Source: an uncultured Roseburia sp. (GTDB lineage: Bacteria > Bacillota_A > Clostridia > Lachnospirales > Lachnospiraceae). From it: 64,000 nt of DNA. Numbering within the stretch: position 1 is the stretch's first letter; every line of letters begins with the position of its first letter. Position numbers and translations under genes: made by a program. The stretch is from positions 62,001 to 126,000 of the forward strand of contig CAAEAE010000103.1 of the NCBI GenBank assembly GCA_900753715.1, written 5' to 3'. Positions 9,013-15,303 of the stretch are shown here, in pieces. Under the pieces are notes generated by a model. The model had not been told where the DNA came from. It searched no databases and saw nothing but the letters and a program-made list of their open reading frames with translations.

Positions 9013-9528
9013 ATGTTTGAAATTGGAGAATATGTCGTTTATGGCAGCCAGGGGGTCTGTCAGATTGCAGATATTACGCGTCCGGATATCGCAGGGATTG
9101 ATGGGGAGCGTCTTTATTATGTCCTGACCCCGATTGGAGATGCAAACGGCAGAATCTATGCACCGACGGAGAATCAGAAAACAGTCATGCGCAGAGTGAT
9201 TTCAAAGGAAGAGGCAGAAGAACTGATACGGGAACTTCCGGCAATCAAGCTGCTTTTTGTGCCGAATGAGAAGCAGCGTGAGATTGTATACAAGGAGGCA
9301 CTCCGGGCGTGTGATTACCACGCGTGGGTGAGCATTGCAAAGACACTGTATGTCAGGAAGAAGGAGCGGATTGCGCAGGGCAGAAAGAGCACGGCGTTGG
9401 ATGAGAAATATATGCGCGCAGTGGAGCATGAGCTTTACAGTGAGCTTTCACTTGCACTTGGCATTCCCAAAGAACAGATGGAGCAGTACATCCGGGACAA
9501 GCTGCAGGAGACAGAGGTCTGCGTGTAA
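9013..9528 (+). CDS. CarD/CdnL-family transcriptional regulator
   Basis: A 171-aa protein starting MFEIGEYVVYGSQGVCQI, the Tudor-like RNA-polymerase-interaction domain of the CarD_CdnL_TRCF family (about residues 1-60). The rest is helical and should be the DNA-binding part. Members bind the RNA polymerase beta subunit and stabilise open promoter complexes; which promoters are affected cannot be told here. The ATG at 9013 is preferred over an in-frame GTG at 8944 because the conserved domain begins exactly there and AAAGGAGA lies upstream. It forms a single-gene unit ending at a strong terminator. Confidence 0.88.
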   Translation: MFEIGEYVVYGSQGVCQIADITRPDIAGIDGERLYYVLTPIGDANGRIYAPTENQKTVMRRVISKEEAEELIRELPAIKLLFVPNEKQREIVYKEALRACDYHAWVSIAKTLYVRKKERIAQGRKSTALDEKYMRAVEHELYSELSLALGIPKEQMEQYIRDKLQETEVCV

Positions 9529-9560
9529 AAAGCAGAAAATAGATATTCTGTTAGGAAGAA

Positions 9561-9595
9561 AAGGGGCTGGCTTTGTTGATAAGCCAGCCCCTTTT
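9561..9595. terminator. Bidirectional intrinsic terminator
   Basis: AAGGGGCTGGCT pairs with AGCCAGCCCCTT around a short loop, with T-runs on both strands. It serves the CarD-like gene (plus) and the DUF4317 gene (minus). Confidence 0.85.
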
Positions 9596-9650
9596 ACACT
9601 ATAGAAAATACAGCGTTACATTAAAGTGTGAAAGCTGTGTTTCCTATAAT

Positions 9651-10901
9651 TTATACAGTTGTATTGACGCCGTTTACCGCAGCGTGTTCGTCTTCTTCCA
9701 TCGGAATAATCAGACATTTCTGTCCGTTGATGATATCAGAATGAATCTGACCGACCTTTTCCGGCTTGACACGTAAAATGACATCGTAGGTTTTGACAGC
9801 ATCGACGGAATCATCATCGTCGACAGGAAGAGAGCGTGTTTCCTCTAACTGGTGTTTTAAGTTTTCCACCTGATGGACAAGCTCGAGACGGTCCTGACGT
9901 TTGGCGTTTGCCTCGACTAACTTCGGGTCGACTAACTGTTCTGCTGCCGGAAGCTCCTCGCTGAACACATCTTCATACTGTTTCTGGATTACGGCAACCT
10001 GTTCTTCGGAACAGCCGCTTTCGGTGAGAACCTCCGAAATATCAGCGGTCGTTAAGATGACAGGTTCCGGTTCCGGCTCATCCTCGGCAACAATCGGAAT
10101 CCGGTCATTGATATTGCCCTGGATGCCAAGGAATAATGCATCGCTTTCCTCATCGTCCTCTCCAATAACATCTTTTACAATATCCTGGAATGTGAGCTTC
10201 TTTTCGGTAGCCGTCATCTTGCCGTAGCATCCCAGTCCGTTTTCCATAAATTCGGCATGGGGTGTCTTGGTGTCACGGGTGTAGAACATGACGGAGTGGA
10301 TATCGGTGCTGCGGTCTGTGAAAGCCGGGAATACAAAGCCGGTATCCGGTACACCGACGACCCAGTCACGGATACGCGGACCGATGCGGTTTTCGTCGGC
10401 GCGGTAGCCAAGTCCCGGTTTTGTGAGCGTAACAGGGCAGATGGCGCACAGCAGATATTCATACACTTCCTCGGATTCATCGAGCTTGTTGTTGTCAGAG
10501 GTTTTGGTCATGACATCATACGCATCGTGGAAAACGAGAATCAGGTAATTCCCGACGTATTCATAGCTGTCAATGACATGGTCGTAAAATGCCTCCATCA
10601 GCTCATCACTTTTTAAACAACTGTCGCGGAGTCCCATCAAAAACTGCTGTTTGCCGCCGGCTTCTTCTTCCGATGCCGGAAATTCCAGCTCTAACAGGTT
10701 GTTTCCGATGGTGCCGGATAACACTTTTTTGGCAATCTCAAGGTACTTGTGAAATTCTTCATCTTCCAGGTTTAAAAAGGTTTCACCGAAGGTCAGAACC
10801 TTATTGCGGTCTGCGTCCACGTAGCAGCCACACATTCTGGTAAAAGTGCAGGCGTCTTTCTTAAAACGACGTTTAATTTCTAAAATATCTTTTTTGTTCA
10901 T
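9651..10901 (-). CDS. DUF4317 family protein, function unknown
   Basis: A 416-aa protein beginning MNKKDILEIKRRFKKD with the conserved TFTRMCGCYVD stretch, which I recognise as the DUF4317 family common in Clostridia. There is no signal peptide or transmembrane segment, so it is cytoplasmic. The N-terminal two thirds look globular and the C-terminal third (after about residue 250) is acidic and helical with EPEPE. No catalytic motif can be named. The ATG at 10901 starts at the conserved N-terminus. It is a monocistronic unit sharing its terminator with the CarD-like gene. Confidence 0.85.
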   Translation of the reverse strand: MNKKDILEIKRRFKKDACTFTRMCGCYVDADRNKVLTFGETFLNLEDEEFHKYLEIAKKVLSGTIGNNLLELEFPASEEEAGGKQQFLMGLRDSCLKSDELMEAFYDHVIDSYEYVGNYLILVFHDAYDVMTKTSDNNKLDESEEVYEYLLCAICPVTLTKPGLGYRADENRIGPRIRDWVVGVPDTGFVFPAFTDRSTDIHSVMFYTRDTKTPHAEFMENGLGCYGKMTATEKKLTFQDIVKDVIGEDDEESDALFLGIQGNINDRIPIVAEDEPEPEPVILTTADISEVLTESGCSEEQVAVIQKQYEDVFSEELPAAEQLVDPKLVEANAKRQDRLELVHQVENLKHQLEETRSLPVDDDDSVDAVKTYDVILRVKPEKVGQIHSDIINGQKCLIIPMEEDEHAAVNGVNTTV

Positions 10902-11056
10902 ATTGATTTATCTCCGTTCCGGAGCGCTATAAAGCAGAGTGCTCCCTGTTTCTAATGCAAAAATCACCTGAGATTACAATCCCAAAGACCATTATACCCG
11001 AAAATATGTTCTGCTGCAAGTGGTGAAATTGCACGAAACAGGTTTGGGGAAATGGA

Positions 11057-11085
11057 TTGTAACGGAGAAAAAACTGTCTTATAAT
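11057..11085 (+). promoter_or_regulatory. Promoter-like sequence upstream of the truncated SGNH gene
   Basis: TTGTAA (11057-11062), 17 bases and TATAAT (11080-11085), followed by GAAAAAGGGGG at 11110. It may still transcribe the truncated gene. Confidence 0.5.
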
Positions 11086-11126
11086 AGGAAATGACAGTAA
11101 AATCTCAGAAGAAAAAGGGGGATTAA

Positions 11127-11648
11127 TTTGCAGAGAAATTAAAGCTTCCAGTTACGATTTATAATCGCGGTGTGGGCGGATTTGTGATGCGGGAACTCGA
11201 GGAAAACTTAGATGTCTGTATTCTGGATTTAAAACCGTCCCGGTTATTTTTAAATATCGGAACAAACGATTTGAGCAATGCAGAGGTTACGCCGGAACTG
11301 CTTGCAGCAGAGTATGACAAGCTGCTGGAGAGGATTGAAGCAGCGCTGCCTGAGACCGAAATTTATCTGATGGCATATTATCCGGTCAATTATGAGGCGG
11401 CTGCGCCGGAGATGAAACCCTGCCTTTTGGTGCGCTCTAATGAGAAGATTTGCCTTGCAAACGAGAAGGTTCGTGCACTTGCAGAGAAACATCATGCCCG
11501 TTACATTGATGTGAATGACGCGTTAAAGGATGCGGACGGAAATCTCAAGGCAGAGTATACGATTGAGGGAATGCACATCAAAGAAATTGGCTACCGTGCG
11601 ATGCTTCCGGACTTTTTATCGTATGTGACAGAAGCGCGGTGGAAGTGA
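11127..11648 (+). pseudogene. SGNH/GDSL-type esterase lacking its N-terminus
   Basis: The frame encodes the middle and end of an SGNH hydrolase: oxyanion-type motif FLNIGTNDLSN and the block V histidine motif EGMHIKEIGY are present. The reading frame begins right after a stop at 11124 with FAEKLKLPVTIYNRGVGG, so the first part, which should carry the GDSL nucleophile serine, is absent. A promoter and purine-rich sequence stand just before the break, which suggests an internal deletion of about 40 codons. An in-frame GTG at 11172 could start a shorter protein, but without the serine it would be inactive as an esterase. Confidence 0.72.
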
Positions 11649-11686
11649 AATATTGCACAAAAAAGATGAACAAAAACACATTTTAA

Positions 11687-11715
11687 TTGCGAATACATTT
11701 GCAGGATGATATGCT
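11687..11715 (+). promoter_or_regulatory. Promoter of type I toxin mRNA, copy 1
   Basis: TTGCGA (11687-11692), 17 bases, TATGCT (11710-11715). The predicted start near 11722 is at the first base of the long 5' pairing arm. Confidence 0.6.
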
Positions 11716-11723
11716 GGTGATAA

Positions 11724-12025
11724 GGGAAAACCAGAGAGCTGGGCGGCTTACCCTCTTTTTCGGAGGGGGCTAAGCCCCGGTTGGGCTTGTTTAGCAACGA
11801 CCGGAGCAAAGCGTAGACCTAACCCTCCAGACGAAAGAAAGGAGGGTTGCCAATGGTTACATATGCGGATTTATTCCAATTTTGTATATTCATTGTTGCC
11901 CTTGTTAGTCTTTGCTATAAGATTTTCAAGGATAAACGAAAATAGCCGCCATTACTCGCAATAATGACGGCTGTTGCTAAAACAGATTCTTAATTGTTGA
12001 GGGTAGCCGCTTTTCTGGCTTTCCC
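11724..12025 (+). other. Type I toxin mRNA, copy 1: long 5'-3' pairing arms and SD-sequestering hairpin
   Basis: The 5' arm (11724-11755, GGGAAA..CCAGAG..GCGGCTTACCCTC) is complementary to the 3' arm (11999-12025, GAGGGTAGCCGC..TCTGGCTTTCCC), so the mRNA can close on itself. Just before the toxin start AACCCTCC (11821-11828) pairs with GGAGGGTT (11841-11848), burying the Shine-Dalgarno sequence. Relative to the copy at 14.2 kb this copy has an extra block of about 50 bases at about 11766-11818. This folded, translationally inert mRNA layout is known from type I toxins; the assignment here is from sequence only. Confidence 0.7.
11853..11945 (+). CDS. Small hydrophobic type I toxin-like peptide (holin-like toxin family), copy 1
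   Basis: A 30-aa peptide, MVTYADLFQFCIFIVALVSL followed by CYKIFKDKRK: one transmembrane helix (about residues 6-24) and a cationic tail, typical of putative holin-like type I toxins of Firmicutes. GGAGGG at 11841-11846 lies 6 bases before the ATG and is held in an 8 bp hairpin with an upstream anti-SD sequence. Overexpression would be expected to depolarise the membrane; that is family knowledge, not seen here. It lies on the chromosome outside the integrated element that carries its paralogue at 14314. Confidence 0.78.
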   Translation: MVTYADLFQFCIFIVALVSLCYKIFKDKRK

Positions 12026-12031
12026 TTTTCT
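11935..12031 (-). ncRNA. Antisense antitoxin RNA of the type I locus, copy 1
   Basis: A minus-strand promoter predicts a start near 12031 and a transcript of about 95-100 nt running over the 3' arm of the toxin mRNA and ending at the hairpin 11944-11972 (AGCCG..CATTA / TAATG..CGGCT) followed by a T-rich run on the minus strand. It is fully complementary to the 3' part of the toxin transcript. Because the toxin 5' and 3' arms are complementary, this RNA is also similar in sequence to the 5' arm and could compete with it. Confidence 0.7.
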
Positions 12032-12037
12032 AAAAGT

Positions 12038-12066
12038 AATATAACATAGTAGAAATTGTTTTTCAA
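12038..12066 (-). promoter_or_regulatory. Promoter of antisense antitoxin RNA, copy 1
   Basis: On the minus strand TTGAAA (12061-12066), 17 bases, TATATT (12038-12043). The same hexamers and spacing recur at copy 2. Confidence 0.75.
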
Positions 12067-12104
12067 GGTAAAATATTTCAAATATGACGGAATGTAAGAA
12101 TTGT

Positions 12105-12623
12105 TTAGTTTCCTTTTCTTTCATTTCTCCACATTGCCCGTCTTGCCTTTATCTTTCCAAGAATACCAGACAAATACATGGCAATCACGATTAGCATGCC
12201 AAAATCCAGACCAAGCCCTGCACTTGCAATACGTTCATAGATACTGCCGGGTGTATCCAGCCCTGATATTTCAATCACTGCAAATGCAATCATTCCTGCA
12301 AATGCCAGAACCGTCAGCCAGAATAATCGAATCTTAATCTTCTGGTTTATGGTCTCGGCATAATCGGATAATTTTAATGCCGTTTCTTTTACTTCTTCCT
12401 TCATCGTTTCGCTTTTCCTTTCTCCATCGATAATTTCGGGAATGCTGACATCATAGAATTCGGCTAATTCGACCAGAATACTGATATCTGGCATATTTGA
12501 GCCGGTTTCCCAACGTGATACCGTCCTTCCGGAAACATTTAACTGTTCTGCCAGCTGTTCCTGTGTAAGATTCTTTTCTTTGCGAAGCTTTTTAAGAAAG
12601 CCTCCAATTTTTTGCTGGTCCAT
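12105..12623 (-). CDS. XRE-family HTH regulator with C-terminal membrane segments
   Basis: A 172-aa protein with an N-terminal HTH of the Cro/CI type (about residues 5-60, with LTQEQLAEQLNVSGRTVSRW) followed by a linker and two hydrophobic stretches (about residues 105-125 and 135-155), so it is probably a membrane-anchored DNA-binding regulator. The ATG at 12623 is chosen because the HTH starts there and AGAGG lies 8 bases upstream; in-frame sequence to 12773 shows no domain. The signal it senses is unknown. It follows the convergent type I toxin locus. Confidence 0.82.
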   Translation of the reverse strand: MDQQKIGGFLKKLRKEKNLTQEQLAEQLNVSGRTVSRWETGSNMPDISILVELAEFYDVSIPEIIDGERKSETMKEEVKETALKLSDYAETINQKIKIRLFWLTVLAFAGMIAFAVIEISGLDTPGSIYERIASAGLGLDFGMLIVIAMYLSGILGKIKARRAMWRNERKGN

Positions 12624-12778
12624 ATGTTTCCTCTTTTCATCGATAGAGTAGCTTGTTTTGTCCGTATGCAACACGACACAAAGCGGGAAAAGGAATGTTT
12701 TTAGATAGACATTCTTGTCGAATCCCTTATTTTTGGCGCGTTTCCGACTGCTGGATGAATTTAATGATATCATATTTT

Positions 12779-13219
12779 TTATTCCAGAAATTTTCCCATC
12801 ATCACGAAATTAGTTGCTTCATAGAAACCTAACTTTGAATAAAAATGTTTATGTTTTTCATCATTTACACTATTTAACTCTATAATGGAAACATTATTTT
12901 CACGAGTTACTTCTTCCAGCTTTTTTAGAAAGTCGGTTCCGTATCCGTTTCCCTGATAGTCTGTGAATATCACAATTTCTTCCAGAAAAAAGCCTCTGAA
13001 TATCATCAAATTCTTTGAAATATCCCATCAGATAGCCCGTTATCGTGTCATTAGAATCCATTTGAACCATGCACATCGAATCTTCCATTGTGAATACCTG
13101 ATGAATTCTTTTATATGCTTTTTCGTAGGTCCAACAGCAGCCTTCGACGTTGTTGTAGTATTCATTATTTTTTCGACAACGTATTTTGAATCGTTTCCTG
13201 TCATAATTCTGTAGTTCAT
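12779..13219 (-). pseudogene. GNAT acetyltransferase pseudogene with two frameshifts
   Basis: Three consecutive pieces in three frames make one GNAT protein. The gene starts at the ATG at 13219 (MNYRIMTGNDSKYVVEKIMN, with GAGGT upstream), shifts near 13160 into a frame reading YEKAYKRIHQVFTMEDS and GYLMGYFKEFDDI, then shifts near 12995 into GFFLEEIVIFTDYQGNGYGT and HFYSKLGFYEATNFVMMGKF, the acetyl-CoA-binding and C-terminal parts. Joined, it gives a normal-length protein of about 146 aa. Two independent single-base changes make sequencing error less likely than true decay. Confidence 0.82.
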
Positions 13220-13227
13220 TTTGTACC

Positions 13228-13800
13228 TCAAATATTTAAAAATTTTCTCTCAAGAAAAAATCGATACTCTGGATGTGAGGCACTGTTTTTATATTCTTCG
13301 GTTATCGTTTTTCTAAGCCATGTTTTTCTCTGGTTGTCTACTATGAACGAATCATATCGAAGAATTGTAATTTTGCCTTCCTGTTCGGCTTTGATTAATT
13401 CCGTATAGGCATCGGGGATAAACTCGCAGGAGTCAACCGCTGTTTGCTGTGATGTAATATGTGCATTCGGAATTTTTAAATCCAATTTCTGATAAGGGGT
13501 AATTTGTTTGCACGAATAGATATATCCGGATACTCCGCTATAGGTGTCTTCTAATGCGTGGGGATAGTATTCTTCAAAACGCAGTTTTCCATCTTTTTCA
13601 AATCCGTAAGAACCCCATTTGTGCCAGATCCCATCATATTTAAAATGGTTTTCCCGGCAAAACTTTTCGATGGCATTGCTCAGGTACACAAGCACGTTTT
13701 CCCGCTTGTCTGAAAAATAGATAAGCGGTACATTATGGTTTGAAATTTTAGGTTCTAAGATTTTTATTCCTTTTGTTTGGGATGCGTGAAAATAATTCAA
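13228..13800 (-). CDS. Conserved protein of unknown function (YFHAS N-terminus)
   Basis: A 190-aa soluble protein beginning MNYFHASQTKGIKILEP, with the stretch PLIYFSDKRENVLVYLSNA. The N-terminal His-Ala-Ser motif after a beta strand recalls the start of ADP-ribosyltransferase/RNA 2'-phosphotransferase-like folds, but this is a weak resemblance and no catalytic triad can be assigned. The start is a TTG at 13800, with AGGAGGG seven bases upstream and no in-frame ATG before it. It lies 9 bases upstream of the GNAT pseudogene in the same direction, so the two once formed an operon. Confidence 0.7.
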   Translation of the reverse strand: MNYFHASQTKGIKILEPKISNHNVPLIYFSDKRENVLVYLSNAIEKFCRENHFKYDGIWHKWGSYGFEKDGKLRFEEYYPHALEDTYSGVSGYIYSCKQITPYQKLDLKIPNAHITSQQTAVDSCEFIPDAYTELIKAEQEGKITILRYDSFIVDNQRKTWLRKTITEEYKNSASHPEYRFFLERKFLNI

Positions 13801-13913
13801 ATTTTTCCCTCCTGTGGTATCTGGAATCAGATGACTTTTTCAGTGAATTCATCATACCACATTCTGAGTGGATTTGTATTGGTAAATTGCTTTTTGAAAA
13901 AATATTAGGGTGT

Positions 13914-13930
13914 CAAGAAAAAATACTTGA
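13914..13930. repeat. attL: 17 bp direct repeat at the left end of the integrated element
   Basis: CAAGAAAAAATACTTGA occurs here and again at 25716-25732, immediately past the integrase gene. It marks the left junction of the element. Confidence 0.82.
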
Positions 13931-13935
13931 TATGT

Positions 13936-13980
13936 AAAGCCTTGGAATGCTAGTAAAATCAGCACTCCGAGGCTTTTTTA
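13936..13980 (+). terminator. Intrinsic terminator at the left end of the element
   Basis: AGCCTTGGAATGC pairs with GCACTCCGAGGCT, followed by six T. It would block transcription entering from the host side. Confidence 0.7.
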
Positions 13981-14043
13981 TATGCTTTTTGCGACAATCT
14001 TGTGACAAAATATAAAATAAAGCATGATTTTGTGTGATTCTGG

Positions 14044-14152
14044 TGTGCGTCCCGGCTGTAGATGGCAGCCGCACAGAAAGAACCGGGCGAACGGAGCGGA
14101 GGCCCTGGGTGGGGGGTGTATTTCCGGGCGAGCCGCCGCCAACTCACCCCCG
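14044..14152. other. GC-rich double-hairpin region in the AT-rich element, candidate packaging (cos) site
   Basis: About 110 bases of very GC-rich, non-coding sequence in an AT-rich element. It contains GTGCG..GGCTG pairing with CAGCCGCAC (14045-14073) and GGGGGTG pairing with CACCCCC (14112-14151). GC-rich inverted repeats without a gene are typical of phage cos regions. No protein gene with a ribosome binding site is seen. The cos assignment is a guess. Confidence 0.35.
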
Positions 14153-14195
14153 TAAATTTTCCAAAAATAAAAAAGGCGATTCGGTCAGAATTTGA

Positions 14196-14224
14196 TTGAA
14201 AGAGATACTAATAGATGATAATAT
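14196..14224 (+). promoter_or_regulatory. Promoter of type I toxin mRNA, copy 2
   Basis: TTGAAA (14196-14201), 17 bases, TAATAT (14219-14224); start predicted near 14231, at the beginning of the 5' pairing arm. Confidence 0.72.
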
Positions 14225-14313
14225 AGACACATGGGAAAACCAGAGAGCCGGGCGGCTTACCCTCTTTTTCGGAGGGGCTAACCCTCCAGACGAAAGAAAG
14301 GAGGGCGTTGCCG

Positions 14314-14409
14314 ATGTATGTTACATACGCTGATTTAATTCAGATTGGAATATTCATTTGCGCCCTTGTTGGATTGTGTTACACGATTTTCAAGGGAAAA
14401 CGAAAATAG
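14314..14409 (+). CDS. Small hydrophobic type I toxin-like peptide, copy 2 (on the element)
   Basis: A 31-aa peptide, MYVTYADLIQIGIFICALVG followed by LCYTIFKGKRK, a paralogue of the peptide at 11853 with one transmembrane helix and a basic tail. CCCTCC (14282-14287) can pair with GGAGGG (14300-14305) to mask the Shine-Dalgarno site. The 5' arm (about 14234-14264) pairs with the 3' arm (about 14461-14489). The flanking RNA is almost identical to copy 1 except for a roughly 50-base deletion in the leader. As cargo near attL it could stabilise the element by post-segregational killing or limit superinfecting phage. Confidence 0.78.
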   Translation: MYVTYADLIQIGIFICALVGLCYTIFKGKRK

Positions 14410-14496
14410 CCGCCATTACTCGCAATAATGACGGCTGTTGTAAAACAGATTCTTAATTGTTGAGGGTAAGCCGCTTCTCTGGCTTTCCCTTTTTCT
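14399..14496 (-). ncRNA. Antisense antitoxin RNA of the type I locus, copy 2
   Basis: Predicted start near 14496 from the minus-strand promoter, running leftward over the 3' part of the toxin mRNA and ending at the AGCCG..CATTA/TAATG..CGGCT hairpin (14408-14436) and T-rich sequence. It is nearly identical to the copy 1 antisense RNA, so cross-neutralisation is likely. Confidence 0.7.
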
Positions 14497-14502
14497 ATGT
14501 TC

Positions 14503-14531
14503 AATATAACACGTAGGCATATTTTTTTCAA
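14503..14531 (-). promoter_or_regulatory. Promoter of antisense antitoxin RNA, copy 2
   Basis: On the minus strand TTGAAA (14526-14531), 17 bases, TATATT (14503-14508), identical hexamers and spacing to copy 1. Confidence 0.75.
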
Positions 14532-14663
14532 GGTAAAATATCGGTGTTGACGATAAATTATTGATAATGATGTATAAATTATATAAAATATAGTCATATA
14601 AAGCAAAGAGCCATGAGCCGGGTGTATATCATCCGGCTTTTTTCTGTTTATGGAGGTGCCAGG

Positions 14664-14861
14664 ATGAAGGCAAACAAAGCAAAAATAATTGATCTGATGT
14701 GTGAAAAGAATTTGACACAGGCGCAGCTTGCAAGGAGATGCGGTGCGCGTAATTCCACAATAACGGCAATTTTGAGAGGTCAGAGAGAGCCAACAATAAA
14801 AACCATCAATAAGATTGCTATGTGTTTAGAGTGTAGCCCTAGCGAGCTTGTGGAGGTGTAG
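14664..14861 (+). CDS. XRE/Cro-type phage repressor-like regulator
   Basis: A 65-aa protein that is a single HTH domain: KIIDLMCEKNLTQAQLARRC as the first helices and NSTITAILRGQREPTIKTI as the recognition helix region. Small stand-alone HTH proteins of this type act as Cro-like repressors in phages and integrative elements. The ATG at 14664 follows GGAGGTGCC at the right distance; an in-frame start at 14613 would add a segment with no HTH similarity. The next gene begins 2 bases after the stop. No C-terminal peptidase or dimerisation domain is present. Confidence 0.85.
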   Translation: MKANKAKIIDLMCEKNLTQAQLARRCGARNSTITAILRGQREPTIKTINKIAMCLECSPSELVEV

Positions 14862-14863
14862 AG

Positions 14864-15145
14864 ATGCATAATGTAAAGCACAAACTCGCCATATATGGCA
14901 AAATGTACGGTCATACATTGCCGACAGCGGAAAAGATGGAGAACGCCGGGGCGGTTGCGGATATGGTAACGGTAGCCTATAACACAGGTGTAATTGATGC
15001 CAAAGAGAACACTAACAGACTGGCGGACCTTGAAAAGATTGTGATAGACGGATACAACATACCGGGAGAGTTTCAAAACTGGCTTGTTGATTCTATAAGA
15101 AAAGCCTACAAAATAGGCTATGAGGAAAGGAGCAAAGGAAAATGA
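14864..15145 (+). CDS. Small element protein of unknown function
   Basis: A 93-aa soluble protein (starts MHNVKHKLAIYGKMYGH). It is mostly alpha-helical and has no recognisable motif. A GGAGGTG site lies 8 bases before the ATG, inside the end of the XRE gene, which indicates translational coupling. Its end overlaps the start of a 26-aa membrane peptide gene. I do not recognise the family; the position suggests an early regulatory or helper-interaction role, but nothing in the sequence shows it. Confidence 0.7.
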   Translation: MHNVKHKLAIYGKMYGHTLPTAEKMENAGAVADMVTVAYNTGVIDAKENTNRLADLEKIVIDGYNIPGEFQNWLVDSIRKAYKIGYEERSKGK

Positions 15146-15222
15146 TTGCTATTATTTGTACAACAATCGTATGCGTGACGGCGTTTTTATGTGTTGCCGT
15201 TATCGTAGGATCTAAGAAATAA
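15142..15222 (+). CDS. 26-aa single-pass membrane peptide
   Basis: MIAIICTTIVCVTAFLCVAV plus IVGSKK: almost entirely one transmembrane helix with a short cationic tail. The start overlaps the preceding stop (AATGA), and AGGAAAGGAGCAAAGG lies just upstream, a convincing ribosome binding site. Its function is unknown. The length and composition resemble small membrane toxins or phage superinfection/holin-like peptides. Confidence 0.6.
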   Translation: MIAIICTTIVCVTAFLCVAVIVGSKK

Positions 15223-15243
15223 TTGACTAATGCAGAGCCGCGT

Positions 15244-15273
15244 AGAGCCGAGAGAAAATCCCGGCTCTTTTTT
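15244..15273 (+). terminator. Intrinsic terminator after the XRE cluster
   Basis: AGAGCCG pairs with CGGCTCT and is followed by a run of T. It separates the XRE-linked genes from the tape-measure-like gene and argues against a start of that gene at 15223. Confidence 0.65.
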
Positions 15274-15303
15274 AGTGCCGGAAAACGAAAGGCGGTGTTA
15301 AAC

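Noticed and set aside
9573..9776. Plus-strand frame over the terminator and 3' end of the DUF4317 gene
   Set aside because: It begins in the terminator and is antisense to a well-supported gene.
13959..14147. Minus-strand frame across the GC-rich region near attL
   Set aside because: No ribosome site and composition dictated by the GC-rich hairpins; better treated as non-coding.
15223..15303. Extended TTG start of the tape-measure gene
   Set aside because: The added codons run through a terminator hairpin, while GTG at 15304 has a good ribosome site.
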